Counted from the stretch's first letter, positions 20,493 to 29,312 are shown. The stretch: DNA of 64,000 bases from Chengkuizengella sp. SCS-71B (GCF_040100845.1 NZ_JAZHSH010000001.1:248001-312000), one strand, 5' to 3'. Notes: generated by a model from the letters alone, not told the origin. Program-made: numbers and translations.

Positions 20493-21071
20493 ATGAAATC
20501 ATTAGTCATTTTTACCCATCCAAATCACAACAGTTTATCCTATGCGTTTTTACAAAAAGTACTTGAGGGAATTGGTGAAAACTCAAATATTATGGAAGTG
20601 CAAGTATTAGATCTATACGAAGAAGGATTTAATCCATTGCTAGTATTTAATAGTGAAAAAAGAAGAAGGGATATGCACCGTGATCCAAATATGGAAAAGT
20701 ATAGAGAACAGATTCTTTGGGCAGATCAAATTGTTTTCATATATCCAATCTGGTGGGGAAGGCCTCCTGCAATGCTATTGGGCTATATAGATCAATTGTT
20801 TGCAGCGAACTTTGCCTATAAAGATGATGGTCTTTTTCCGAAAGGGCTTTTAAAAGGAAAGTCGGTTATATGCGTATCAACGATGAAAGGACCTGCTAAT
20901 TATCCGTTGATTTTTTTAAATAATGCTCATAAAGTTTTAATGAAAAAAGCTCTTTTGAATTTTGTAGGAATAAAAAAAGTGAAGTTTTTTGAGTTTGGTA
21001 ATATGGAAAGTCCAAAAGGGAAACAAACTGAAAAGTTAAATAAAGTGTATCGGTATTTTCAGCAAGTGTAA
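20493..21071 (+). CDS. Flavodoxin-fold NAD(P)H oxidoreductase (KefF/NQO-like)
   Basis: A 192-residue flavodoxin-like protein of the NAD(P)H dehydrogenase (quinone) family: N-terminal FMN phosphate-binding loop THPNHNSLSYAF, ADQIVFIYPIWWGRPPAMLLGYIDQLF, and GKSVICVSTMKGP. Members reduce quinones or electrophiles with two electrons, or act as potassium-efflux accessory proteins. The MarR neighbour and its operators suggest induction by electrophiles or aromatic compounds. AGGTGAG precedes ATG 20493. Confidence 0.9.
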   Translation: MKSLVIFTHPNHNSLSYAFLQKVLEGIGENSNIMEVQVLDLYEEGFNPLLVFNSEKRRRDMHRDPNMEKYREQILWADQIVFIYPIWWGRPPAMLLGYIDQLFAANFAYKDDGLFPKGLLKGKSVICVSTMKGPANYPLIFLNNAHKVLMKKALLNFVGIKKVKFFEFGNMESPKGKQTEKLNKVYRYFQQV

Positions 21072-21149
21072 GTAAAAAGAAAAATTATAATGGTGCAAAA
21101 CTAGAACTTGGATTATAATTAGCATAGGTTGTTTAACAAGTGAATATTG

Positions 21150-21335
21150 TAAAAAAGGGTGAAACGTTCAAACGTTTCTTAAAAGGGAAGACGGTGTGAA
21201 TCCGTCACGGTCCCGCCACTGTAAATGGAGAGTAAAGTGTAAACCACTGTGTAAAACGGGAAGGTTTATACAAATTGAATGATTTTCAGTTGAATTGCGT
21301 TTGATCCATGAGTCAGGAGACCTGCCTTTTTTTGT
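21150..21335 (+). ncRNA. Cobalamin (B12) riboswitch
   Basis: The leader contains the conserved cobalamin-aptamer blocks in order: AAAAGGGAAGACGGTGTGAA near 21180, TCCGTCACGGTCCCGCCACTG, GGGAAGGT at about 21259, and the B12-box region GAGTCAGGAGACCTGCCT at 21310-21327. The forward terminator at 21403-21426 follows. It should shut off the downstream four-gene unit when adenosylcobalamin is high. Boundaries are approximate. Confidence 0.95.
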
Positions 21336-21402
21336 ATCACAAGTGTACCTACGAGGATAGGGAAAGTGAATAAATTTTTAGACATTTATTTGCACTTTTC
21401 GG

Positions 21403-21426
21403 CACTTCTGTAGGAAGTGTTTTTTT
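21403..21426 (+). terminator. Riboswitch expression-platform terminator
   Basis: CACTTC (21403-21408) pairs with GAAGTG (21414-21419), followed by seven T. An upstream GAAAGTG...CACTTTTC hairpin (about 21362-21400) can compete for pairing and may be part of the switch. Confidence 0.75.
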
Positions 21427-21456
21427 ATTTTTAATATTAAGTGGAGGAAGAGCAAG

Positions 21457-21981
21457 ATGCAAAAAAAGTTATTTCTTGGCGTAGGATTTTTACTAACGTT
21501 TCTACTACTTATGCCAGCATCTCTAATCATGGGTGAGGAAAGTATAAAGGTAGAAGTGAACAATGAGAACGGTGGAGAAACAAGACCTGATTTAGACACA
21601 GCAAAGGTTGAGCTTACATTTACAGAGATTGAGAACGGATCTGCTAACATTTTATTGAGTAGTCCTGAACGGAATTTTTTCTCTCCAACCGATTTTCCAA
21701 TTGTAGAGGGTACTAAGTTAATTGATTCTACAATTCTAGTTGAAAATGGCAAGGCTGAATTTGATTATATGTTCCCTATTCGTGGTGATTATCAAATGAA
21801 GGTAGAGGTTTTAGATGAAAACGGGACCTTGGCAGGCACTCATTTATTGAACATTCATATTCCAGAAAATCCAGATGAGGTACAAAATGCAATTGTTTTT
21901 GTAGGTATCCTTGTTTTATTTGGTTTTTTTGTTGGTCTTATTTTAACAGCTAGAAGGGGGAGAGGTCATGCGATATCGTAG
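21457..21981 (+). CDS. Signal-peptide, single-pass membrane protein of the B12-riboswitch unit
   Basis: A 174-residue protein with a signal peptide (hydrophobic 7-22, near LIMGEE), an extracellular beta-rich Ig-like domain (about 28-140; VELTFTEIENGSANILL, GDYQMKVEVLDENG), and one C-terminal membrane helix (about 146-166) with a short basic tail RRGRGHA. The arrangement resembles YtkA/FixH- or CopC-like extracellular domains that bind metal or assist membrane enzymes, but no diagnostic motif is seen. It is the first gene after the cobalamin riboswitch and overlaps the next gene by 14 bp. A role in cobalt or cobalamin handling is inference from context. Confidence 0.75.
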   Translation: MQKKLFLGVGFLLTFLLLMPASLIMGEESIKVEVNNENGGETRPDLDTAKVELTFTEIENGSANILLSSPERNFFSPTDFPIVEGTKLIDSTILVENGKAEFDYMFPIRGDYQMKVEVLDENGTLAGTHLLNIHIPENPDEVQNAIVFVGILVLFGFFVGLILTARRGRGHAIS

Positions 21982-22480
21982 TCTGTTACTGACGTTGGGA
22001 TTTGTTCTTCTATTCACACTATCTGCAACTGTTATGGCTCATGATGATAATGATCATGGTCGTTCGATAGATCATCATGCAGAAGTAGGGAAACTTTATA
22101 CATTTGAAGGGAACTTGGAAACATTAGAGAGTGGACCCTATGAAATTAGGTTTCAAGCTATTCGCTTAGAGGATAATGCACACATTCTTTCTATGAAAAA
22201 TACATCTGAAGATGGAACCTATCAATTTACGGCTCAGTTTTTTGATGGAGCCGAGCATGATGTCACATTTTCACTCCTAAATCCGGTTACGGACGAAGTC
22301 ATTATGGAAAGAACGGAATTAGTTGAAGTGCAAGGTTTTGATCCACCGATATTTATTAAATTAAAAACGATATTCTTTTTAGTGATGATGATTGGGATAG
22401 GTATGTTATTAGGTGTAGGTGTCATAAAATTAAAAAGGTCGAGACATGCGACAAAAGGAGGAGCTTACCATGGAATATAA
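21968..22480 (+). CDS. His-rich single-pass membrane protein of the B12-riboswitch unit
   Basis: A 170-residue type I membrane protein: signal peptide ending near TVMA, then a strikingly His/Asp-rich stretch HDDNDHGRSIDHH at the mature N-terminus, a beta-rich domain (GKLYTFEGNLETLESGPYEI to VIMERTELVEV), and a C-terminal membrane helix (about 133-156) with a basic tail. It parallels the preceding gene in layout, so the two may be diverged partners. The mature N-terminal His cluster is a plausible Co or Ni binding site. GGGGGAGAGG precedes its ATG inside the previous gene, and it overlaps the CbtB-like gene by 11 bp. Confidence 0.75.
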   Translation: MRYRSLLLTLGFVLLFTLSATVMAHDDNDHGRSIDHHAEVGKLYTFEGNLETLESGPYEIRFQAIRLEDNAHILSMKNTSEDGTYQFTAQFFDGAEHDVTFSLLNPVTDEVIMERTELVEVQGFDPPIFIKLKTIFFLVMMIGIGMLLGVGVIKLKRSRHATKGGAYHGI

Positions 22481-22673
22481 ATATGAATATCAGAACAAAA
22501 ATAGCTTTAAAAATAAATTTAAAGCAGTGTTTCTTTCACTTCCGATTCAACTAACTGTTGTTGCACTTTTGGCGGGGATCGTTATTTATACTGCTTTATT
22601 TTCCAGTTATGCACCCGTACATGATGCGCTACATGATTTAAGGCATGGTTTAATGTTTATTCCATGTCACTAA
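22470..22673 (+). CDS. cbtB: CbtB-like cobalt uptake protein
   Basis: The start is ATG 22470 behind AAAGGAGGAG. The 67-residue protein has one membrane helix (about 25-46) and ends in HDALHDLRHGLMFIPCH, the His-rich C-terminus with PCH that marks the CbtB family. CbtB is a predicted B12-regulated cobalt transporter subunit normally paired with a five-helix CbtA. No CbtA is encoded nearby; the unit instead has two single-pass proteins and a membrane protease. The family call rests on motif recognition; transport function is established only by genomic association in the literature I know. Confidence 0.8.
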   Translation: MEYKYEYQNKNSFKNKFKAVFLSLPIQLTVVALLAGIVIYTALFSSYAPVHDALHDLRHGLMFIPCH

Positions 22674-22686
22674 GGTGGTCTTTTAA

Positions 22687-25011
22687 TTGAAAAATGTTTT
22701 AGTAAATCTATTTTCCGTTGTGATGCATCGATTAGCTAAGAAACATCAAGTTGTAGCATTGGAACAGACGATTTCTTTATTTTTAAAATTTTATAGCAAT
22801 CATCCTGATAAGCTATTTGCGATATTACTTAGGTTTAGTGAGGATTCTCGATGGGTTCTACGTTATTTGTCAGGTAGAGAGTTAGGGAGGTTTTTTACAG
22901 AAAAGCCTGAGCAAGTGATGGAGATTTGGTTTAGGCTAGCGAAAGATGATAACCTCTATGTAAGAGAAGGGACAGCGAAGGGGATTACATACGCAAGTGA
23001 AACGAATATAAAAGAAGTTTGGAAAAAGTGGGAGGCAGCTTTCTCCCACACCTCTGAACATGTTCGTCAAACGGCAGCTATGACATTGATTCACTTTTTA
23101 AAAAAATATAATAAAGAGATCAACCTGATTCCCGTCCTAGAACTTGTAAAAAATGATACCTCATCTAAAGTGAAGGTGATCGTTGAAAAGTATATCGTCC
23201 CTCTTGAAGAAGTGGGGGATAATTCACATAAGCCTATACTTGACTATCAAACGACAGAAGAGCTCCCTATATCTTCACGGCTGATAGATCAAGTAGTAGG
23301 ACAGGATCATGCTGTAGAAGCGATTAAAATTGCAGCTCGTCAGAAGCGTTCGGTGTTATTAATTGGAGAACCTGGAACAGGAAAAAGTATGTTAGGGCAA
23401 GCGATTACTGAACTATTACCAGTCTCAAGCTTAGAAGACGTTATAGTGGAAAGTGACAATTCTGAAAAAAACGTCCCTAAGATTAAAGCTCAACCTGCTG
23501 GAATGGCAGAAACGTATATTCAACAGTTTGAAAATGAAGCTCGAGCGAGTCTTACTACTTTTCGTTGGATGATGGGTTTTGTTTATGTGGCTGTTTTATT
23601 TGTTGCGTTCTTCTACTATTTTACAAAGAATGAACCGATTTTTCTTTTGATTGGGATTGTTGTAGTAGGGTTGTTATATTGGGTTTCTAAAAAAATGAAA
23701 ACAAATCCTACAGTGCAAATTCCTAAAATTTTGGTTAACCATACAAATACAAAACGGCCTCCTTTCATAGATGCCACTGGACTTCATGCAGGAGCGCTTT
23801 TAGGTGATATTCGCCATGATCCTTATCAATCTGGGGGATTGGAAGCCAGTTCACATCAGTTAGTTGAACCAGGTGCCATTCATCAAGCACATCAAGGGGT
23901 ATTATATATTGATGAAGTATCCACACTGTCCACAGAATCACAGCAGTTTTTACTCACTGCTTTTCAAGAGAAAAAACTACCCATTACAGGACGTTCGCCT
24001 GGTTCCAGTGGGAGTATGATACGAACAGAACCGGTACCAACAGATTTTATTATGGTGTTGGCTGGCAATGTTCCCGATGTGGATAAAATTCATCCCGCTT
24101 TAAGATCAAGAATTCACGGTTATGGTTATGAGATTTATACTAAGACAACCATGGAAGATACGGAATATAATCGTTATAAACTAGCACAATTCATAGCACA
24201 GGAAGTACAAAAAGATGGGAAAATACCTCACTTTACTAAAGAGGCAGTTCATGTGATCATTGGACGAGCCAAAGAGATGTCACCACGTTCGAATCAGTTA
24301 ACAACAAGGTTTAGAGATTTAGGTGGATTGATTCGTGCAGCTGGGGATATTGCTGTGCAGTCTGAAGCTAAACTAGTAAGTATGGAGCACGTTGAGCAAG
24401 CACTATTGAAAGTAAAGACATTGGAAGAGCAAATGTTTTTGGAAGCGGATAAAGGTAGTTTATCAACCCCTTATTCACAAGTGGGGATGGTTCAAACTTT
24501 AGTTAATTACAAAGGGATCATGGAACAGGTTGTAAAGATTTCGATAAGTGTCCAACCTTGCGATGTGGTGGAACTTAAAGCTTCTAGGCTGATGGAAATT
24601 AAGGATCGAATGAGTTTAGAGGCTTTATTAAATAAGTTGGGTTTGCATGGAAGGTATTATATTCAGTTCGATAGTGCAAACCAGATTGATGGGTCAAGTC
24701 GGACGAATGGAACTGACCACTCAAGTTCAATAGAAGGAATAGTTTTGGCTATTCTTGTAAATGCGTTGTCGATTAAACATAATATATCAATGCCTGTGGA
24801 TTTTGTTGTTTGTGGAGATGTGGATATGATGGGGGCAATTACGGAGAGCTCCTATTTTGAGCGTAAGATAAAAGCGGCGGAGCGTTTAGGCATCACAAAG
24901 ATCATGGCTCCATTTTCCAATTATTCAGATGATGTTCCAGATAGCATAGAAATGATTTGGATAAATACGGTGAAAGATGTTGAAGAGATGATGGTCAATC
25001 ATTTCTTTTAG
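22687..25011 (+). CDS. Membrane-bound AAA+ Lon-type (LonB-like) protease with HEAT-like N-terminal domain
   Basis: The gene starts at TTG 22687 behind AAGGTGG. Residues 1-180 form helical HEAT-like repeats (SEHVRQTAAMTLIHFL). A AAA+ domain follows with Walker A GEPGTGKS (227-234) and Walker B GVLYIDE (404-410); between them sit two membrane helices (about 296-313 and 319-336), as in archaeal-type LonB. The C-terminal domain (about 620-774) resembles Lon protease: a Ser cluster DHSSS (Ser679-681) and Lys727 in ERKIKAAE sit near the expected Ser-Lys dyad spacing, with GDVDMMGAI before it. It closes the B12-riboswitch unit. The HEAT extension and its context with CbtB are unusual; a quality-control or chelatase-like role is possible. 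Confidence 0.85.
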   Translation: MKNVLVNLFSVVMHRLAKKHQVVALEQTISLFLKFYSNHPDKLFAILLRFSEDSRWVLRYLSGRELGRFFTEKPEQVMEIWFRLAKDDNLYVREGTAKGITYASETNIKEVWKKWEAAFSHTSEHVRQTAAMTLIHFLKKYNKEINLIPVLELVKNDTSSKVKVIVEKYIVPLEEVGDNSHKPILDYQTTEELPISSRLIDQVVGQDHAVEAIKIAARQKRSVLLIGEPGTGKSMLGQAITELLPVSSLEDVIVESDNSEKNVPKIKAQPAGMAETYIQQFENEARASLTTFRWMMGFVYVAVLFVAFFYYFTKNEPIFLLIGIVVVGLLYWVSKKMKTNPTVQIPKILVNHTNTKRPPFIDATGLHAGALLGDIRHDPYQSGGLEASSHQLVEPGAIHQAHQGVLYIDEVSTLSTESQQFLLTAFQEKKLPITGRSPGSSGSMIRTEPVPTDFIMVLAGNVPDVDKIHPALRSRIHGYGYEIYTKTTMEDTEYNRYKLAQFIAQEVQKDGKIPHFTKEAVHVIIGRAKEMSPRSNQLTTRFRDLGGLIRAAGDIAVQSEAKLVSMEHVEQALLKVKTLEEQMFLEADKGSLSTPYSQVGMVQTLVNYKGIMEQVVKISISVQPCDVVELKASRLMEIKDRMSLEALLNKLGLHGRYYIQFDSANQIDGSSRTNGTDHSSSIEGIVLAILVNALSIKHNISMPVDFVVCGDVDMMGAITESSYFERKIKAAERLGITKIMAPFSNYSDDVPDSIEMIWINTVKDVEEMMVNHFF

Positions 25012-26512
25012 CCATCCAGCTGCGAGGAGAATCCCCAGTTATTTTTTTAAAAACTCGGCTAAAATAGTTGGCATCTGAAAATCCAACTTTTACTGAAATA
25101 TCACTTAAATTTAGATTAGACGCTTCAAGTAGTTTTTTAGCTTCCTCGATACGTTTTTTTTGTAAATACTCTATGAAAGACATACCGGTTTCTTGTTTAA
25201 ACAAATGACTGATATAATAACTGTTACGATTCACATGTTTTGCTGCATCAGACAATGTAAGTGATTTTGCATAATTCTTTTTAATAAACACTTGAAGTTG
25301 ATTCACAATAAGTGAATGAACGGGAGGTTGTTTAAGATGAATGAGGTCAAACAGCTCATAACAAAAAGTTAACATTTTTTGTGTGATATCAAATAAAACC
25401 TCTCCAAATAAAATGATCTGAAATAAATCTTGATATTTATGTTCTAATGTATTTTCAATATTTTGTTTACTCATGAATCGATGAATGTGGGCTAACACAC
25501 TTGTTAAACGTATTCGCATAGTTTCAGGGTTTGGATATAAACCACTCTCATCAGGAAAACCAGTAAATTGCTTATATAACCATTTCTTAATTTCTTCATG
25601 ATTATAGCTTTCTAATACTTCTACTAATTTTTTGCTTTCTTTAGGAGATAAAAAGGAGTCAATTTGTTTATGAGCATAAGGTTGCATGGGACTAAAAACT
25701 TGATTTCCCCCAAAATAGAATCTTCTAGTTAGGCTACTCTTAGCTTCGTGATATGCTTGTTTTATACTCTTCATATTTTTCTTAGGTTGTCCAATTCCTC
25801 CAGAGATGGAGAAACCTTGTTCTTTACCTTGATAACAAAGTCGGATGAGAATTTGCTCTAATGTAATGATCGGGTTTGATGCTCCTGTTAGCATCGTTTC
25901 ATCAAAAAAAAGAACCAGGTGATTTTCAACTGGAATGATCAATACTTGATATTCGCTTAATTCTTGTTTAACAAATGATAGTAAATGGGTAAAGCTCATT
26001 TTTATTTCATTATTTTGATCCAATTCAATGACAGCAAGCAGTCTTGGGATCTCCTCTTCGTGTTCAATTTCTAGATTTTCTAAAAATAATAAATCGTAAG
26101 CCAAATAATGTTGAGGAATTATGTTTTTATTTATAGCACTAGGTGCTTTAAAGTTTTTGATCATTTGACGTATAGTTTTGATCCATGTTTGTGTATCATA
26201 TGGTTTAACAAATAAGGCCTCTGCTTTACATAGAAGTGATGCATATGCTGCATCAAATGTTTTGTGAATTGTATGAACGACCGTTTGCGTATGATTTTGT
26301 TTTAATAAGGGTCTTAAATTAGCTAATTCTTCAGATGAAAAGAGATCTAGTTCAAATATAAGTAAATCCACTTTATGCTGGGACAATAATGTTAAACATG
26401 GTTGGCTATCTGTTGCTTCAATGAGATGTTTATAAGGAATGTGGTTGGAAGAAAGAAGCCACTTCATTCCATTTCGTTCAAGCTCGTCCCTTATACATAG
26501 ACATATTTTCAC
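24995..26512 (-). CDS. AraC-family response regulator (YesN-like)
   Basis: A 505-residue regulator starting at GTG 26512. Residues 1-120 are a receiver-like domain in which the acidic pocket is degenerate (MKICLCIRDELERN at the start), though an Asp in LIFELDLF and the Lys of FVKPYD remain. A long central region carries a GGDEF-like-derived segment (SISGGIGQPKKNMKSIKQAYHEA) typical of YesN proteins. The C-terminal 100 residues are two AraC helix-turn-helices (LTLSDAAKHVNRNSYYISHLFK and VGFSDANYFSRVFKK). It is convergent with the protease gene and overlaps it by 17 bp. No partner kinase is adjacent. Confidence 0.87.
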   Translation of the reverse strand: MKICLCIRDELERNGMKWLLSSNHIPYKHLIEATDSQPCLTLLSQHKVDLLIFELDLFSSEELANLRPLLKQNHTQTVVHTIHKTFDAAYASLLCKAEALFVKPYDTQTWIKTIRQMIKNFKAPSAINKNIIPQHYLAYDLLFLENLEIEHEEEIPRLLAVIELDQNNEIKMSFTHLLSFVKQELSEYQVLIIPVENHLVLFFDETMLTGASNPIITLEQILIRLCYQGKEQGFSISGGIGQPKKNMKSIKQAYHEAKSSLTRRFYFGGNQVFSPMQPYAHKQIDSFLSPKESKKLVEVLESYNHEEIKKWLYKQFTGFPDESGLYPNPETMRIRLTSVLAHIHRFMSKQNIENTLEHKYQDLFQIILFGEVLFDITQKMLTFCYELFDLIHLKQPPVHSLIVNQLQVFIKKNYAKSLTLSDAAKHVNRNSYYISHLFKQETGMSFIEYLQKKRIEEAKKLLEASNLNLSDISVKVGFSDANYFSRVFKKITGDSPRSWMAKRND

Positions 26513-26706
26513 TATCTTCCCCTCCCCATAAAAACTTTCATATTAAGTATTATAATCTTATCATTCAATGTGTTTTTCCTCCACTAATATGCAAAATAAA
26601 TAAAGAAAAACTCTTGAATTTTATATATTATATAAATTAGTATACTTATATTAGATATCTATACATCTAAGAGTAATTTCTAAGCAAGTCACTTAGGGAG
26701 ATGTGA

Positions 26707-27561
26707 ATGGGAAATTATTATAAAAATATTTTGCTGGTTACAGATATGGACGGAACACTGTTAAACTCAGATAACAAAGTAAGTATGAATAATAAACGAG
26801 CATTAGAACACTTCGTATATGAAGGTGGATTATTTACTGTTGCGACAGGTAGGATGGAGAGATCGGTGATCCCATACTTAGATGATTTACCCATTAATGT
26901 TCCAGGTGTTTTATATAACGGTGGAGCATTATACGATTTTCAAAATCAAAAAATATTATGGAATCAAGGTTTGCCTGAAGACTTTTCATTATTATTGGAA
27001 GAAATAATACAAGCTTTTCCTGGTATTGGTGTAGAAATTTATATGAATCAAAATGTGTATTTCATCACACATAACGAGCACACAGACAGTCACCGTATAA
27101 AAGAAAAACTTAAAAAAAATACGCATTCACTTGAACAATTGCAAGGCTCTTGGCAAAAAGTAATGTTGGTTTGGGAGGCTTCATTATTAGATCAAGTAGA
27201 GTCTTTTTTGGAACAAAATTCCAGGGGGATAGATTGGGTAAGGTCGGAACCTCAGTTTCTCGAAGTACTAGCTAAAAATGTAAACAAAGGGAATGGGTTA
27301 ATAAAATTAAAAAAACATCTGGATCTGTTAAATGTATCCACAGTTGCATTTGGAGATCATTTGAATGATATAACTTTGTTAACAGCCTCCGATTTAGGAA
27401 TAGCTGTAGATAATGGTCATGATCAATTAAAGAGCATTGCTTGTTATAGTGGGAAACATCATGATGAAGATGCACTTGCCGCTATCATTTATCAAAAGAA
27501 TCTAATATTTGATTTATTGGTGATGAAGAAAAATGAAGTAAAAGAAAAAAACCGCTTATGA
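26707..27561 (+). CDS. Cof-type HAD-superfamily phosphatase
   Basis: The 284-residue protein has the HAD motifs: motif I DMDGTLLNS with the nucleophilic Asp, motif II TVATGR, motif III Lys near NKGNGLIKLKK and motif IV FGDHLNDITLL. The C2-type cap between motifs II and III marks the Cof subfamily, which dephosphorylates sugar phosphates or flavin precursors. ATG 26707 follows AGGGAGATG. The last codons overlap a reverse-strand terminator serving the convergent carrier gene. Confidence 0.93.
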   Translation: MGNYYKNILLVTDMDGTLLNSDNKVSMNNKRALEHFVYEGGLFTVATGRMERSVIPYLDDLPINVPGVLYNGGALYDFQNQKILWNQGLPEDFSLLLEEIIQAFPGIGVEIYMNQNVYFITHNEHTDSHRIKEKLKKNTHSLEQLQGSWQKVMLVWEASLLDQVESFLEQNSRGIDWVRSEPQFLEVLAKNVNKGNGLIKLKKHLDLLNVSTVAFGDHLNDITLLTASDLGIAVDNGHDQLKSIACYSGKHHDEDALAAIIYQKNLIFDLLVMKKNEVKEKNRL

Positions 27562-27576
27562 CGGATCATAGGCGGT
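27545..27576 (-). terminator. Reverse terminator after the OFA carrier gene
   Basis: On the minus strand ACCGCC...GCGGT closes a stem around CTATGATCCGTCATA and is followed by six or seven T. It overlaps the 3' end of the forward HAD gene. Confidence 0.75.
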
Positions 27577-27597
27577 AATATAGGAGAGAAATTATAA

Positions 27598-28881
27598 TTA
27601 ATGTGCAATTCTTTGTTGTAATTTTTTGTTTTGCTGTAAAGAAGGTTGTCGGGCTTTCCTTACTTTTTGAATATCCTTACGAATGTAAATAGAAGTGATC
27701 AGTGCTATGGTTAGAAATACGGCAAACACATAAAAAGTGGCGTTATAGCTGTTCGTAGTATCTCTTATATAAGCCACAAGCATTGGTCCGAAAACACCTG
27801 CCATTGACCAAGAGGTTAACAAATAACCATGAATGGCTCCTAGTTGTTTTGTTCCAAACATATCCCCAATAAATGCTGGTAAGGAAGCAAATCCTCCACC
27901 ATAAATCGTCAGGATCGTAAATATGAGAATCATAAACAGGATCTGATTAGAAACAGATGGCAATAATAAGAATGCAATAAGCTGGATGGTGAAAAATGCA
28001 GTATATACATTTGTTCTTCCTAAATAATCAGATGCAGAAGCCCAGCCGATGCGACCCCCACCATTAAAAAATCCCATCAGACCTACCATACTTGCTGCTG
28101 CAACAGCTGTCATCCCTACTTTTTCTTGAGCCATGGGTGAAGCGACAGAGATCAGCATTATACCAGATGAAATATTCACAAACATCATGACCCATAACAT
28201 CCAAAATCTTTTTGTTTTAACGGCTTCATTTGCTGTAAGCTGTGCTAAATCTTCTTTTAGTCGCATCGTTCCTTTTTCTGTTTTTTCCTTCATTCCTGCA
28301 GGCATCCAGCCTTCTTCAGGTTTAGAAATATAAGATGCTCCTGACAACATGAGGATAAAGTATGAGATACCTAAAATGTAAAACGTTTGTGAGAGACCCA
28401 CATTTTCTATAAGATAATTGGCAATAGGACTACAGATTAATGCACCTGCACCAAAGCCCATCACGGCCATCCCAGTTGCTAACCCGCGATGATCTGGAAA
28501 CCATTTGACTAAAGTAGAAACAGGTGATATATAACCAATACCTAGTCCCATACCACTGATCAACCCATAAGATACATAGTAACCTACTAATGATTCAAAA
28601 TGAACAGCTATTCCTGTTCCGATTAAACCTGCGGCAAATAAAATAGCTGCAACTGTTGCTGAAAAACGTGGTCCTTTCTTCTCTACTAATCTACCAAAAA
28701 AAGCAGCAGACATTCCTAAACAAAAAATTGCAATTGTAAATGCAAGAGCGGTTTGTGTACTGTTCCATCCCAGTTGTTCAGCTAGAGGATTTTTATAAAC
28801 GCTGTAAGCATACACCGAACCAATAGAAAGGTGAATTGCAACAGCGGATAATGCAATGAGCCAACGATTTTTAGCTTTCAT
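27598..28881 (-). CDS. MFS carrier, oxalate/formate antiporter (OFA) family
   Basis: A 427-residue, 12-helix major facilitator. The N-terminus RWLIALSAVAIHLSIGSVYAYSVY and the following LGWNSTQTALAFTIAIFCLGMSAAFFG are typical of the OFA subfamily, as is the glycine-rich GLGIGYISPVSTLVKWFPDHRGLATG after helix 4. OFA carriers exchange small carboxylates across the membrane; a substrate cannot be assigned here. ATG 28881 follows AAAGGAGAGAG. A terminator lies just downstream. Confidence 0.9.
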   Translation of the reverse strand: MKAKNRWLIALSAVAIHLSIGSVYAYSVYKNPLAEQLGWNSTQTALAFTIAIFCLGMSAAFFGRLVEKKGPRFSATVAAILFAAGLIGTGIAVHFESLVGYYVSYGLISGMGLGIGYISPVSTLVKWFPDHRGLATGMAVMGFGAGALICSPIANYLIENVGLSQTFYILGISYFILMLSGASYISKPEEGWMPAGMKEKTEKGTMRLKEDLAQLTANEAVKTKRFWMLWVMMFVNISSGIMLISVASPMAQEKVGMTAVAAASMVGLMGFFNGGGRIGWASASDYLGRTNVYTAFFTIQLIAFLLLPSVSNQILFMILIFTILTIYGGGFASLPAFIGDMFGTKQLGAIHGYLLTSWSMAGVFGPMLVAYIRDTTNSYNATFYVFAVFLTIALITSIYIRKDIQKVRKARQPSLQQNKKLQQRIAH

Positions 28882-28928
28882 GATAGCTCTCTCCTTTAAT
28901 ATTTGAAAATCCTTATTTATCTTTGTGT

Positions 28929-29030
28929 TCCATAAAAGTGATGAATATTTTATTCACAATATGTTTCTATTTAGATATCATGAAATCATGAATTGGGGTG
29001 GATTTCAGGGAGTTCCATCACTTTTATGGA
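28929..29030. repeat. 15-bp inverted repeat flanking 72 bp
   Basis: TCCATAAAAGTGATG (28929-28943) is repeated inverted and without mismatch at 29016-29030. The spacer includes a small palindrome TCATGAAATCATGA at about 28979-28992. It lies in the divergent gap between the carrier gene and the ene-reductase operon and could be a MITE relic or an RNA hairpin in the carrier's leader. Confidence 0.55.
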
Positions 29031-29136
29031 TTAAAATATTCTTTCAAATAAAGTATAAAACTTATAAAATGTTATGTCTGTGATTTTTTTCACAATAAAG
29101 AATATATACTTTTTTAAAAAATATATAAATTTAATC

Positions 29137-29165
29137 TTGACAATTACAACTGTACTATTTATTAT
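29137..29165 (+). promoter_or_regulatory. Promoter of the ene-reductase operon
   Basis: TTGACA (29137-29142) and TATTAT (29160-29165) with a 17-bp spacer. The first 21-bp operator copy overlaps it. Confidence 0.7.
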
Positions 29166-29312
29166 TACAGTATAGGAAATAATTTCTTTATTTTTTTAGA
29201 TTAAATGTAATAATTATAAATACAGTTTAAAGTGAAGGGGTTGAGAAGATGTGCTCATAGTAAAGATATAGTCCATATCTTTTTATACTAAATGTAACAA
29301 TAATGATTACAG
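29150..29312 (+). promoter_or_regulatory. Three 21-bp operators, TGTA-N11-TACAG
   Basis: Copies at 29150-29170, 29205-29225 and 29292-29312 share (A/C)TGTA, an 11-base AT-rich centre and TACAG. Copy 1 covers the -10 region; the other two are in the leader. The dyad layout fits a dimeric repressor of TetR, MarR or HxlR type. No regulator gene is adjacent. Confidence 0.65.
29262..29284 (+). terminator. Possible leader terminator of the ene-reductase operon
   Basis: AAAGATAT (29262-29269) pairs with ATATCTTT (29275-29282) with a short T-run. It lies after the promoter and before the first gene, so it could attenuate. The stem is AT-only apart from one G-C pair, so strength is doubtful. Confidence 0.35.
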
